DNA from: HK1 sp965204915
GTDB taxonomy: Bacteria > Pseudomonadota > Gammaproteobacteria > HK1
Reading direction: 5' to 3'
Assembly (NCBI GenBank): GCA_965204915.1
Contig: OZ242023.1
Location: 1,736,001-1,800,000 of the forward strand
Length of the DNA stretch: 64,000 nucleotides
Position numbers and translations under genes: made by a program. Every line of letters starts with the position of its first letter. Position 1 is the first letter of the stretch. The notes under the pieces were generated by a model. The model was not told where the DNA came from. It searched no databases and was given only the letters and a program-made list of their open reading frames with translations. Shown one piece after another: positions 46,187 through 54,868 of the stretch.

Positions 46187-48133
46187 TCACGCCGCGGCGG
46201 ATTCCTCTGCGCCGCCCGCGCCGCGCATCGACACCTCGCGGGCGAGGGCGTCGACCGCCGCGTCGAGGCCGAGCACCCGCTGGCCCCGGCCGCCGAGCCG
46301 GCGCATCGACACCTCGCGGCGCTCGACCTCCCGCTTGCCGAGGGCGAGGATCACGGGCGCCTTCGCCTGCGAATGCTCGCGCACCTTGTACGCGATCGTC
46401 TCGTTGCGGGTGTCCGCTTCCGCGTGCAGCCCCCGGGCGCGCAACGACTCGACGACCTCGCCCGCGTAGGCGTCGGCGTCGGACGTGATCGTGCACACGA
46501 CGGCCTGCCGGGGCGCGAGCCACAGCGGCAGGTGCCCGGCGTAGTGCTCGACGAGGATCCCGGCGAAGCGCTCGATCGAGCCGAGCATGGCGCGGTGGAT
46601 CATCACCGGCACGCGGCGTTCGCCGTCCTCGCCGACGTAGGACGCCCCGAGCCGCCCCGGCAGGTTGAAGTCCACCTGCACGGTGCCGCACTGCCAGTCG
46701 CGGCCGATGGCGTCGCGCAGCACGAACTCCAGCTTCGGCCCGTAGAACGCGCCCTCGCCGGGGTTGTGGCTGTATTCGAGGCCGGTGGAGTCGATGGCCG
46801 TGCGCAGCGCGGCCTCCGCCTGGTCCCAGACGGCGTCCGATCCCACCCGGGTCGCGGGGCGGTCCGCGAACTTGATGCGCACGTCCTCGAACCCGAAGTC
46901 GCGGTAGATCGAGAGGATGAGATCGCACATCGCGGTGGCTTCCTGCGTGATCTGTCCGCCGGTGCAGAAGACGTGCGCGTCGTCCTGGGTGAACGCGCGT
47001 ACCCGCATCAGCCCGTGCAGCGCCCCGGAGGGCTCGTAGCGGTGCACCTTGCCGAACTCGGCGATGCGCATCGGCAGGCTGCGGTGGCTCCTCACCGGGC
47101 CGTTCTTGAAGATCTGCACGTGGCCCGGGCAGTTCATCGGTTTCAGGGCGAAGACCCGGCCGTCCTCGGTCTGCGAGGTGAACATGTTCTCGCGGAACGC
47201 CTCCCAGTGCCCGGAGGCTTCCCACAGGCCGCGGTCCATGAGCTCCGGGGTGTCCACCTCGACGTAGCCGGCCGCGCCCTGGCGTTCGCGGACGTAGCCG
47301 ATGAGCGTCCGGAAGAGCCGCTGGCCCTTCGGATGCCAGAACACCGAGCCCGGCGATTCCTCCTGGAAGTGGTAGAGGTCCATCTCGCGGCCGAGCCGGC
47401 GGTGGTCGCGCCGCTCGGCCTCCTCCAGCATGTGGAGGTATGCCTCGAGCTGCTTCTCGTTCGCCCACGCGGTGCCGTAGACCCGCTGGAGCATCTCGTT
47501 GGCGGGGTCGCCGCGCCAGTACGCGCCCGAGATGCGCATCAGCCTGAACGCCTTGCCGAGCCTGCCGGTGGAGGGGAGGTGCGGGCCGCGGCAGAGATCG
47601 ATCCATTCGCCCTGGCGGTACAGGGAGACGGGCTCGCCCTCCGGGATCTCCGCGATGATCTCGGCCTTGTACGCCTCGCCCCAGTCGCGGAAGAAGCGGA
47701 TCGCCTCGTCGCGGTCCCAGACCTCGCGGGTGATCGGCTCGTCGCGATCGACGATCTCGCGCATCCGGGCCTCGATCCGCTCCAGATCCTCCGGGGTGAA
47801 GGGCTGCTCGCGCGCAAAGTCGTAGTAGAAGCCGTTCTCGATGGCCGGCCCGATGGTGATCTGCGTTTCCGGGTAGAGCTCCTTCACCGCTTCGGCGAGG
47901 ACGTGGGCCGCGTCGTGGCGCAGCAATTCCAGCGCCTCCTCGGAATCCTTCGTGACGACGGCGACGGAGGCGTCGGCCTCGATCATGGCGGCGAGGTCGC
48001 GCAGGACGCCGTCCACCTTGATCGCCAGCGCCGCCCGGGCGAGCCCCCGGCCGATGCTCGCGGCGACCTCGGCCCCGCTCACCGGGCCGTCGAAGGAACG
48101 GGTCGAGCCGTCGGGCAGCGTGATTCGAGGCAT
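46187..48133 (-). CDS. thrS: Threonyl-tRNA synthetase
   Basis: ThrRS charges tRNA-Thr. The 648-residue protein has the full domain order: TGS (residues 1-62, MPRITLPDGSTRSFDGPVSG), the editing domain (about 65-225, with HDAAHVLAEAV), the class II core (about 245-530) with the zinc-binding NCPGH and motif 2 around RIAEFGKVHRYEPSG, and the anticodon-binding domain (about 535-640). The C-terminal tail is extended by 15 Ala/Gly/Glu residues. The usual infC-rpmI-rplT partners are not downstream. Start ATG 48133. Confidence 0.97.
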   Translation of the reverse strand: MPRITLPDGSTRSFDGPVSGAEVAASIGRGLARAALAIKVDGVLRDLAAMIEADASVAVVTKDSEEALELLRHDAAHVLAEAVKELYPETQITIGPAIENGFYYDFAREQPFTPEDLERIEARMREIVDRDEPITREVWDRDEAIRFFRDWGEAYKAEIIAEIPEGEPVSLYRQGEWIDLCRGPHLPSTGRLGKAFRLMRISGAYWRGDPANEMLQRVYGTAWANEKQLEAYLHMLEEAERRDHRRLGREMDLYHFQEESPGSVFWHPKGQRLFRTLIGYVRERQGAAGYVEVDTPELMDRGLWEASGHWEAFRENMFTSQTEDGRVFALKPMNCPGHVQIFKNGPVRSHRSLPMRIAEFGKVHRYEPSGALHGLMRVRAFTQDDAHVFCTGGQITQEATAMCDLILSIYRDFGFEDVRIKFADRPATRVGSDAVWDQAEAALRTAIDSTGLEYSHNPGEGAFYGPKLEFVLRDAIGRDWQCGTVQVDFNLPGRLGASYVGEDGERRVPVMIHRAMLGSIERFAGILVEHYAGHLPLWLAPRQAVVCTITSDADAYAGEVVESLRARGLHAEADTRNETIAYKVREHSQAKAPVILALGKREVERREVSMRRLGGRGQRVLGLDAAVDALAREVSMRGAGGAEESAAA

Positions 48134-48374
48134 GTCGTCTCCGTCTCGTATGCGATGCGCCGGTATGCGGTATGCGTCCGTCGCCCGGCGTGCAGGGCGC
48201 CCGTTGCGCCTGTCGCGCGATGGACCGAGGCGGGGATTCTAACCGGCATCGCTCGTCGATTTGCGAAGCAGAAGCGGGGGAGCCGGATCACGGCCGTACC
48301 GCTTCGACACCACGCGAGCTTCAAGCACAGGCAGGCGGATGCCGTCGCTACGGCCGCGCCAAGTGGATCTCACT

Positions 48375-48941
48375 TCAATTCCAGCGGCCGTACTCCGTGC
48401 AGGCTGCGGCCAGCGAGGGAGGGATGGGGGCTGGGAGTTGCTGGTTCCGGCACATGTCGGCGAGCGCTCTTGCGTGTGGCTGGCAGTCCTTCGCTTTCGG
48501 CAGGCGAGGGTAGTCGGGTCTTTTCTCGTCGATGGGTTCGCCGTCTTTGAGCCAGGCCAGCCATGTCTCGATCCGCCACGTGGGGACGAACACGAAGACG
48601 TCTTCACCGGATTGCCTGGGGGGAGTTCCCTGCTTCACGCACGCGGCATCGAGATCGGCGAGGCGTCTGTTGACCCCCGCGGCGTCGCCGTCCAGCATGA
48701 CGACGAGCGCCACGGACACACGGTTTCGCCGGCGGCGGTATGCTGCAAGCTCCTTCGGAAACCGATCACGAACGAACCGCTCGGCGGAGCCTCGCCCTTG
48801 CGATGCCTTCTCGACCCTGAGCCGGCGCTTCGCCTTGCGCGTCAGCCGTCCCACCGACTCGAGGAATCGTTCCACGAAGGCTTGATGCTGCCTGTCTTCG
48901 CACAACAGGACGATCTGCACTTCCCTGCTCACGTATCCCAT
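48375..48941 (-). CDS. TOPRIM-like small protein paired with an AAA ATPase
   Basis: A 188-residue protein. The start VQIVLLCEDRQHQAFVERFL has an acidic residue followed by a helix, and VALVVMLDGDAAGVNRRLAD provides a DxD motif, so the arrangement (Glu near 15, then Asp-Gly-Asp near 84) fits a TOPRIM-like or DUF4276-type nuclease fold. The C-terminal half (VFVPTWRIETWLAWL) resembles other proteins that partner AAA ATPases. The start ATG 48941 overlaps the ATPase gene by 13 bases, so the two are translated together. A role in phage defence, as in OLD-like or RloA/RloB-like pairs, is inference. Confidence 0.6.
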   Translation of the reverse strand: MGYVSREVQIVLLCEDRQHQAFVERFLESVGRLTRKAKRRLRVEKASQGRGSAERFVRDRFPKELAAYRRRRNRVSVALVVMLDGDAAGVNRRLADLDAACVKQGTPPRQSGEDVFVFVPTWRIETWLAWLKDGEPIDEKRPDYPRLPKAKDCQPHARALADMCRNQQLPAPIPPSLAAACTEYGRWN

Positions 48942-50050
48942 CCCCTGGCGATCAGCTCGGAACGCTTGAGTCCGGGCTCGTCCGGGGTGGCTTCCGGCTT
49001 GCGCACCGTCAAGACCCCTGACTTCTCCCGCTGAAGCATGTGGCTGTTTTCACAGCCCAGATAGTCGATCAATTCCGGATGATGGGAGCTGATCACGGCC
49101 TGGGGCACCGACTCTCCACAGGCGTCTTCGAGCTCACGAAGCCAGGGCTGGATCTCGGGAAGCGCTACGTAGTTGTCGGGCTCGTCGAGGAAGAGCGTGT
49201 AGCCCTGGCCCGCGGCCAGATGGACCATGGCATACAGCGCGATGAGCGCCCTTTGCCCATCGGAGAGCTCGTCGAACCGCAATTCGTACCATTCGCCGCC
49301 CTCTTCGACTACGGCCATGAGCGCACGCGTTTCCTGGCCGACCCTTTCCATGCGGATTCCGCGAAAGCCGTGAATGATCTCTCGTAACGTATTCGTGAAC
49401 TCCGTGAGCAGATCCGGGCGCTCCTGGATCACGTGCCGGTACCAGTCCGCGAAGTTCCGGGTATCGCGCTGGAGGAGCGGATCCTCGCTCCTCGATTCGG
49501 CGCTGAAGCTCGGCGGGTAGAGGCTGCACACCATGACCTTTCTGATGAAATCCAGAAAGCGCGTGAGGCGTTGATTGTCGTTTCGGGGAGCGATCCGGGC
49601 GAGCGCGGACTCCGACCAATCGTAAGTGTACCGGGGGCCGGGCGAGTAGTCGTCGCGATAGAGCTGCACCTCGCCGTTCTCGAATTCGAACAGGGGACCT
49701 TTCTCTAGATCATCCTGGTGGTCCAGTCTCTCGAGGTGGACACGAGCCCGCCGGGTCGGCCGATCATGTTCGACTTCGAGCCGGTAGATGAAACGATCCG
49801 GGTCCAGAAACACCTCGATTTCGAAGACTTGAAGCGGTCTTGTCTGCCAGCGGGTCAACGTGCGGGCGGAAAACGTATCGGCATCGGTGATCCTGGCGCT
49901 TCCGTCGAGGAGCCGGCGCAGCGCGAATACGACGTCGAGCACGGAGGTCTTCCCCACCCCGTTCGGCCCGAGCAGCAACGAGAGCTCCTGAAGGCGCAGG
50001 TCGAAATTGACCAGGCACTTGTAGTTGTCGACATAGAGTCTCTGCAGCAT
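48929..50050 (-). CDS. AAA-family ATPase (SMC/OLD-like) of a two-gene system
   Basis: A 373-residue ATPase. Walker A is LLGPNGVGKTSVLD near residue 28, preceded by the typical start YVDNYKCLVNFDL. The ABC-like signature ELSDGQRALI is near 280 and Walker B YTLFLDEPDNYV near 302. A conserved His lies in VISSHHPELIDYL. This is the AAA_15/AAA_21 type found in OLD nucleases and defence ATPases, but without a fused TOPRIM domain; that part appears to be provided by the overlapping downstream gene. The ATG at 50050 was chosen; the upstream open frame is Arg/Gly-rich. A Uma2 gene lies 38 bases upstream on the same strand. Confidence 0.85.
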   Translation of the reverse strand: MLQRLYVDNYKCLVNFDLRLQELSLLLGPNGVGKTSVLDVVFALRRLLDGSARITDADTFSARTLTRWQTRPLQVFEIEVFLDPDRFIYRLEVEHDRPTRRARVHLERLDHQDDLEKGPLFEFENGEVQLYRDDYSPGPRYTYDWSESALARIAPRNDNQRLTRFLDFIRKVMVCSLYPPSFSAESRSEDPLLQRDTRNFADWYRHVIQERPDLLTEFTNTLREIIHGFRGIRMERVGQETRALMAVVEEGGEWYELRFDELSDGQRALIALYAMVHLAAGQGYTLFLDEPDNYVALPEIQPWLRELEDACGESVPQAVISSHHPELIDYLGCENSHMLQREKSGVLTVRKPEATPDEPGLKRSELIARGWDT

Positions 50051-50088
50051 TTGTGGATATATCCTCCGGTTCCGAATGCCGGTGCGGT

Positions 50089-50877
50089 TCACGAAGGATC
50101 GTATACCGGCTCGCCCTCCGTCCGGGCAGGGCGCGCGTGGTACGGCGCCTCCTCCTCGCTCACCCGCACGCTGGCCTGCTGCCGGCGGCGCACGATCCGG
50201 GCCACCGCCTCCGTGCGCCCGTCGCGGGTCGGACTGAGCCGTACCCCGTCCACCGCCTCGCATACGTCTCCCGGTGTGAGCCCGGGGAGGACTTCCGATG
50301 CGTCGAGGTTGCGCGGCGCGCTCCCGGCGGGACCCAGGGCGAGGAACTCCGCCCGCAGCTCCCACGTGGCCTTGCGACCGTGCAGCCGCCACAGCTCCCG
50401 CACCCCCAGCTCCCCGTAGCGCTCGGCCTTGCCCGCGTCGGCGTGCGTGATCTCGACCTCCACCACCAGATCCGGCGGGGTACGCTCGACATAGGCGTCG
50501 AGCGCCGCTTTCCCCTCGGCGAGGGCCGCGTAACAGCCTCTGGCGCGCTCACCGACGTAGAACGTGCAGTCGGGCTCCATCCCCGTGCCGGGCGGCTCGC
50601 CCCGTCCCCGGAGCCGGGTGCTGCGGATCCCTTTCGCGGCGCCGGCGATGGCGCTCCCCGCGGCGTCTACGACGTCGTCGAGGATCTTGGTCAGGTCCTC
50701 GTGTGGGAACGAGGGCGCCATCAGGGTGATGATCCCGCGCACCGGGTCGAGGCAGACCCGGCGGAAGTGGCGGTTCCAGTCGACGGCGGCGAGTTCGGCG
50801 ATGGTGCCGGCGTCGGCGCGCAGGACGTGGATGGTCGAGCCCAGCGGCCCGGTGAGCATGGTGGCGGAGTCGTTCAT
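50089..50877 (-). CDS. Uma2-family (PD-(D/E)XK-like) protein
   Basis: A 262-residue protein of the Uma2 group, which has a restriction-endonuclease-like fold of uncertain role. The central part EPDCTFYVGE, then PDLVVEVEITHADAGKAERYGELGVRELW provides the Asp and the ExE acidic residues of the fold, with the Lys in the same stretch. The N-terminal part (ITLMAPSFPHEDL) is typical too. Residues 220-262 are a charged tail. It lies directly upstream of the ATPase gene, so it may be in the same transcription unit, but Uma2 genes are common as singletons. Confidence 0.8.
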   Translation of the reverse strand: MNDSATMLTGPLGSTIHVLRADAGTIAELAAVDWNRHFRRVCLDPVRGIITLMAPSFPHEDLTKILDDVVDAAGSAIAGAAKGIRSTRLRGRGEPPGTGMEPDCTFYVGERARGCYAALAEGKAALDAYVERTPPDLVVEVEITHADAGKAERYGELGVRELWRLHGRKATWELRAEFLALGPAGSAPRNLDASEVLPGLTPGDVCEAVDGVRLSPTRDGRTEAVARIVRRRQQASVRVSEEEAPYHARPARTEGEPVYDPS

Positions 50878-51137
50878 GGCGGATGCGCCTCCAGGGTGGT
50901 GTGGATGGCCAAAGGCTGAGCGCCGCCGGCCGCTCGTCCCGAGTCTGCGCCGTCGTCGTCCGGGTGTCCATTCGGCGCCGGCTGATTCGCAGAGCCGGTA
51001 TGACCTTCGAACCTCCTGCCGTCGGCAAGATCCTGATCCGGGATGGTCGGCGCCACGGGCCGGTTCCGATCCCGGGAACAGCTTCCATGCCGCCGGAAAT
51101 CCGGCGTAGAATCACCTGCGCACATGGAGAAGGCGGC

Positions 51138-51428
51138 ATGACCTCGACAACCTTCGATACCCTTCGCATCGCACGCGATCCCGAAGCGGCCGGAGTCGAA
51201 CGCAAGCAAGCTGAAGCGCACGCCGAGGCCTTGCGCCAAGCCGCCACGGCCGACCGTGACGAGCTCGCAACCAGGGCGGATCCCGACAACCTCGAAGCCC
51301 GTCTTGAAGCCGGCATCGCCGATCTGCGTGCTGCCGTTGCCGGCGTTGAAGGGCGGATCGACCGCGCCCTGTGGATCCGGGGTGGCGCGATCGTCGCCAT
51401 CCCGGCCGGGTTGAAGCTGCTTGCATAG
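51138..51428 (+). CDS. Small coiled-coil protein with C-terminal membrane anchor
   Basis: A 96-residue protein. Residues about 15-75 are Ala/Glu/Arg/Asp-rich with heptads (ERKQAEAHAEALRQAATADR, then LEARLEAGIADLRAAVAGVEG), a probable coiled coil. The last 20 residues (ALWIRGGAIVAIPAGLKLLA) are hydrophobic and can anchor the protein. Such short coiled-coil proteins are frequent neighbours of toxin-antitoxin or mobile genes, but the function is unknown. ATG 51138 has GGAGAAGG upstream. A cut relative lies at 31.78-32.02 kb. Confidence 0.6.
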   Translation: MTSTTFDTLRIARDPEAAGVERKQAEAHAEALRQAATADRDELATRADPDNLEARLEAGIADLRAAVAGVEGRIDRALWIRGGAIVAIPAGLKLLA

Positions 51429-51441
51429 TCACCAGGGGCCG

Positions 51442-52605
51442 ATGTCTCCGGCACCCGATGATGCGCGGATGCCCCCTCCCTTCACCCTCTCCGTCTCCCC
51501 CCGGCTGCGCTCGACCCCGTTCCACGACCGCGTGCTCGCGGCGGGGGTGCAGGCGTTCACCGTCTACAACCACATGCTGCTGCCGGTGATGTACGAGTCG
51601 CTGGAGGCGGACTACCGGCACCTCACCGAAAGGGTCCAGCTCTGGGACGTCGCGGGGGAGCGGCAGGTCGAGGTCCGCGGGCGCGACGCGCTCGCGCTGG
51701 TCGAGCTGATGACCCCGCGCGACCTCGGACGCTGCGCGATCGGCCAGTGCAAGTATGCGCCTCTCGCCGACGAGAACGGCGGAATCGTCAACGACCCGCT
51801 CATCCTCCGGCTGGCCGGGGACCGTTTCTGGATTTCCGTGGCGGACTCCGACGTGCTGCTCTGGGCCAAGGGCCTCGCGGCCGGGCGGGGTCTCGACGCC
51901 ACCGTGACCGAGCCGGACGTCTCGCCGCTCGCGTTGCAGGGGCCGCTGGCGGACGACGTGGCCGAGGCCGTCTTCGGCCCCTGGACGCGGGCCTTGCGCT
52001 TCTTCCGGTTCCGGGAGATCGAGCTCGACGGCATCCCCGTGGTCGTCGCGCGCTCGGGCTGGAGCAAGCAGGGCGGCTTCGAGATCTATCTCCGGGACGG
52101 CTCGCTCGGGGGCGCGCTCTGGGATCGGATCATGGACGCGGGCGCACCGTCCGGAATCCGTCCCGGCGCCCCGAACCTCATCGAACGCATCGAGAGCCGG
52201 CTCATCTCCTACGGAACCGACGTGACCCTCGAACACGATCCCTTCGAGGCCGGGCTCGAAGCCTGGTGCGACCTCGACAAGCCGGCCGAGTACCTCGCGC
52301 GCGACGCCCTGGCCGCGCGGCGGGGCAGCCCGCCGGCGCGGCGGCTGGAAAGGGTGGTCGTCGGCGGCGGGCGGATCGAGCCGAATGCCGAATTCCTGCC
52401 GCTGCACGCCGCCGGCTGCGCCGCCGGATACGTCACGAGCGCGGCGTACTCTCCGCGGCTCGAATGCAACGTCGCCCTCGCGATGGTCGCGACGGAGCGG
52501 GAGCCGGACGCTCTCCGGGTGACGCTCGCGGGCGGAGAGGAGCGTAGCGTCGCCGTGGTGGGCGAGGACTGGAACACGCCCGGCGATTTGCGTACCGGTG
52601 TGTAG
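51442..52605 (+). CDS. DmdA-like demethylase (GcvT family)
   Basis: A 387-residue tetrahydrofolate-dependent aminomethyltransferase-fold protein. The wording LSVSPRLRSTPFHDRVLAAG, VYNHMLLPVMYESLEADYRH, the block MTPRDLGRCAIGQCKYAPL and NDPLILRLAGDRFWISVADSD follows dimethylsulfoniopropionate demethylase DmdA closely, as does RSGWSKQGGFEIYL and PNLIERIESRLISYGTDVT. DmdA removes a methyl group from DMSP, a marine osmolyte. DmdA-like proteins with other substrates exist, and no other dmd gene is adjacent, so the call stays at family level. ATG 51442 has AGGGG before it; the ATG at 51469 is an alternative. Confidence 0.82.
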   Translation: MSPAPDDARMPPPFTLSVSPRLRSTPFHDRVLAAGVQAFTVYNHMLLPVMYESLEADYRHLTERVQLWDVAGERQVEVRGRDALALVELMTPRDLGRCAIGQCKYAPLADENGGIVNDPLILRLAGDRFWISVADSDVLLWAKGLAAGRGLDATVTEPDVSPLALQGPLADDVAEAVFGPWTRALRFFRFREIELDGIPVVVARSGWSKQGGFEIYLRDGSLGGALWDRIMDAGAPSGIRPGAPNLIERIESRLISYGTDVTLEHDPFEAGLEAWCDLDKPAEYLARDALAARRGSPPARRLERVVVGGGRIEPNAEFLPLHAAGCAAGYVTSAAYSPRLECNVALAMVATEREPDALRVTLAGGEERSVAVVGEDWNTPGDLRTGV

Positions 52606-52691
52606 GTCGCATTGACGAGCATCTTCGCCGTTTTGCATGGGGTTCGATCGATGCGGGATCCTCGTTCGCCGGGTCGCGGGAGGCCGGGGAG

Positions 52692-52916
52692 ATGAAGTTC
52701 TCGAAGGTCACGTCGCGCGGGCAGACGACGATCCCGAAGAGCATCCGCGAGGCGGCGGGCCTCTACGCGGGCGACGTGCTCGCATTCGAGACGGACGGCG
52801 ATCGTGTGCTGGTCCGCAAGGTGGCCGAAGGACACGACGACCACCTGCAAGCGCTCTCCGAGACGTTGAGCGAGTGGACGTCGGCCGAAGACGAGGAAGC
52901 CTGGCGTGACCTGTGA
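52692..52916 (+). CDS. AbrB/MazE-type antitoxin
   Basis: A 74-residue protein. The N-terminal swapped-hairpin sequence SKVTSRGQTTIPKSIREAAG is the AbrB/SpoVT DNA-binding domain, with the loop GDVLAFETDGDRVLVRK. The C-terminal acidic tail (LSEWTSAEDEEAWRDL) would bind and block the toxin. The gene overlaps the downstream MazF-like gene by 11 bases, the usual arrangement. Autoregulation by the antitoxin is likely, from knowledge of the family. Confidence 0.92.
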   Translation: MKFSKVTSRGQTTIPKSIREAAGLYAGDVLAFETDGDRVLVRKVAEGHDDHLQALSETLSEWTSAEDEEAWRDL

Positions 52917-53280
52917 GCCGTTCGAGGTCGTGGTGGTGCCCTTTCCGTTCACCGATCGGCAGGCCGAGCGGCGCCGTCCGGCCCTGGTCATCTCGTCGCC
53001 GGACTTCAACGCGAGCCACGACCAGTCGATTCTGGCCATGATCACGTCGGCCGGGGGCGAGTGGCCGAGCGACGTGGCGATCCGGGATTGGCACGAAGCC
53101 GGCCTCAGCGTCCCCTGCAAGGTCCGTCTCAAGCTGTTCACCCTCGACGACGCCCTGATCCTCCGCAAGGCCGGCAGGCTGTCGGCGCGCGACGCGGAGG
53201 CGGTGATGAGCGGTCTCGCCCGCTTTCTGGCCATGGACACGGACGCCGCGCCGAGGACACTGGAATCGTTGCGGGCCTGA
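52906..53280 (+). CDS. MazF/PemK-type endoribonuclease toxin
   Basis: A 124-residue toxin starting at GTG 52906. The sequence FEVVVVPFPFTDRQAERRRPALVIS is the MazF/PemK beta-barrel opening; the central CKVRLKLFTLDDALILRKAG includes the usual Lys and the final helix ends LARFLAM. MazF enzymes cleave mRNA at short motifs; the target cannot be predicted. The gene is coupled to the antitoxin by overlap. The module appears intact. Confidence 0.92.
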   Translation: MTCEPFEVVVVPFPFTDRQAERRRPALVISSPDFNASHDQSILAMITSAGGEWPSDVAIRDWHEAGLSVPCKVRLKLFTLDDALILRKAGRLSARDAEAVMSGLARFLAMDTDAAPRTLESLRA

Positions 53281-53528
53281 TCTCGCCCACCCGGCTCCGC
53301 TCCGGCCGGCGCCCCTTTCCCTCGTCGAACGAGTCCGGACCCCTTGATGCGCCGTCGTCCTTGCGATCGAGCCGGGTTGGTGCGAGATCCCCCTGAGAAC
53401 GGCGCTCCCAGGAGGCTCGGGGAGATGCTCAACGCTTGACACGCGCGGTAATGGTTCAAACACTGTCGGCAGTCGCCGCAGACGATCTTGGGCACTACAC
53501 CGCACAACCAACCGCCGGAGCAGACCCG
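53281..53528. other. Intergenic region between the toxin gene and the PP-loop gene
   Basis: No gene was found. A promoter for the PP-loop/desulfurase pair would be expected here, but no clear -35/-10 pair stands out. Confidence 0.4.
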
Positions 53529-54868
53529 ATGCCCCACCTCGCCATCCGTGACGTGCCCAGACTCACGGTCTCGAGACGGCTGCGAAGACCGCCTCCAAAG
53601 CACGACACCCCACCAAGGAGTACCAGTTCCGGTACCGAGCGAAGAAACACGGATCACTTCCCCACGTCGTCAAGTTCTCCGGAGGACGCTCCAGCGGGAT
53701 GCTGCTGTTCGCACTGCTGGAAAACAGGCTACTGGATCCCGATCGGGGGGACGTCATCGTCTTCAACAATACATCCGCGGAACATCCGGATACTTACCTG
53801 TTCGTGCACGACTGCATGCGGACGGCTCGCAGCTACGGTGTCCCGTTCTTCCAGATCGAGTTCCAGACCTACGAGGACGCCCGCCAGGGCGAGTGGACCC
53901 GGCTGCCGAGCTACCGTCTCGTCAACGCACGGCCGAAGTCGTCCGCCAACGACGAGGGATTCCATTGGCGAGGCGAGGTGTACGAAGAACTCCTCTCGTG
54001 GACCGGTTACGTCCCAAACCAGTTCAATCGGATCTGCACCCGGCATCTCAAGCTCGACGTCACCCGCAACTTTCTGAAGGACTGGCTGGCGTCCAAACCG
54101 ACGATCCCGCGCCTCGGACACTACGGCAACGCATCGCGGCTCGACCCCGAGGCGACCTTCCGCCGGCATCGAGAGAACCAGGGCGGGGTGCCGAAGCACA
54201 TATTCCTGCGCAAACGCGCCTACGTCTGGCATCGGCCTCACTTCCGACCTGAGCAACGCTACGCGCACTTCTTTCCCGAATGGAGGCCATTCGAGAACTC
54301 GGCTTTGAAGGGGAAGACGTTCGGCGACAAGGCATGGTTCGGCAAAAGGGGCGTGGAGTACGTCGCCTTCATCGGGCTCCGGGGCGACGAGCCACACCGA
54401 ATCCAGCGTGTCGAAGAACGCAACGAAAGTACGGCGGGATATGAAGGCGAACACGTCTACATGCCGCTCAACGACATGGCGGTTACGCGAAAGGACGTGA
54501 ATGCATTCTGGGAGCGCCAGGACTGGGATTTGGCGCTACCCAAGGACACGGGTGTGTCCAACTGCGTGTACTGCTTCCTGAAAGGAGCTGCGAACCTCGA
54601 CGCGATCCATTCCCGGATGGAAGAGACGGCGAAGACCGAGATGCCAGGATTCGGGCCATTCAGGGATACGCCGTGCGATCTGCGGTGGTGGATGAGAATG
54701 GAGGCGGAGTACGGCCGCAACCTCCGGGCCGAGGGACGTACGATTCGGAGTGACGCCACTCACATCGGGTTCTTCGGAAACCACCCGTTCGCCTACAAGG
54801 ACATGGCCACTGGACGGGATCTCAGCGCACTGAACGAGACGATGTTGCCCTGCGATTGCACAGAATGA
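53529..54868 (+). pseudogene. PAPS-reductase-like PP-loop ATPase, apparent -1 frameshift near its start
   Basis: Adenine-nucleotide alpha-hydrolase of the PAPS reductase/DndC type. The PP-loop is VVKFSGGRSSGMLLF, 12-20 residues before the ATG at 53699, and its codons are in the same frame as the main reading, so a start at 53699 would delete the active site. No ATG, GTG or TTG is available in that frame before a stop at 53549. A start at ATG 53529 (MPHLAIRDVPRL) would connect by one -1 shift near 53573. Further on, ICTRHLKLD, CVYCFLKGA (CxxC) and a final CDC may bind an Fe-S cluster. Its last four bases overlap the cysteine desulfurase start. It may still work if the shift is a sequencing error. 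Confidence 0.75.
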
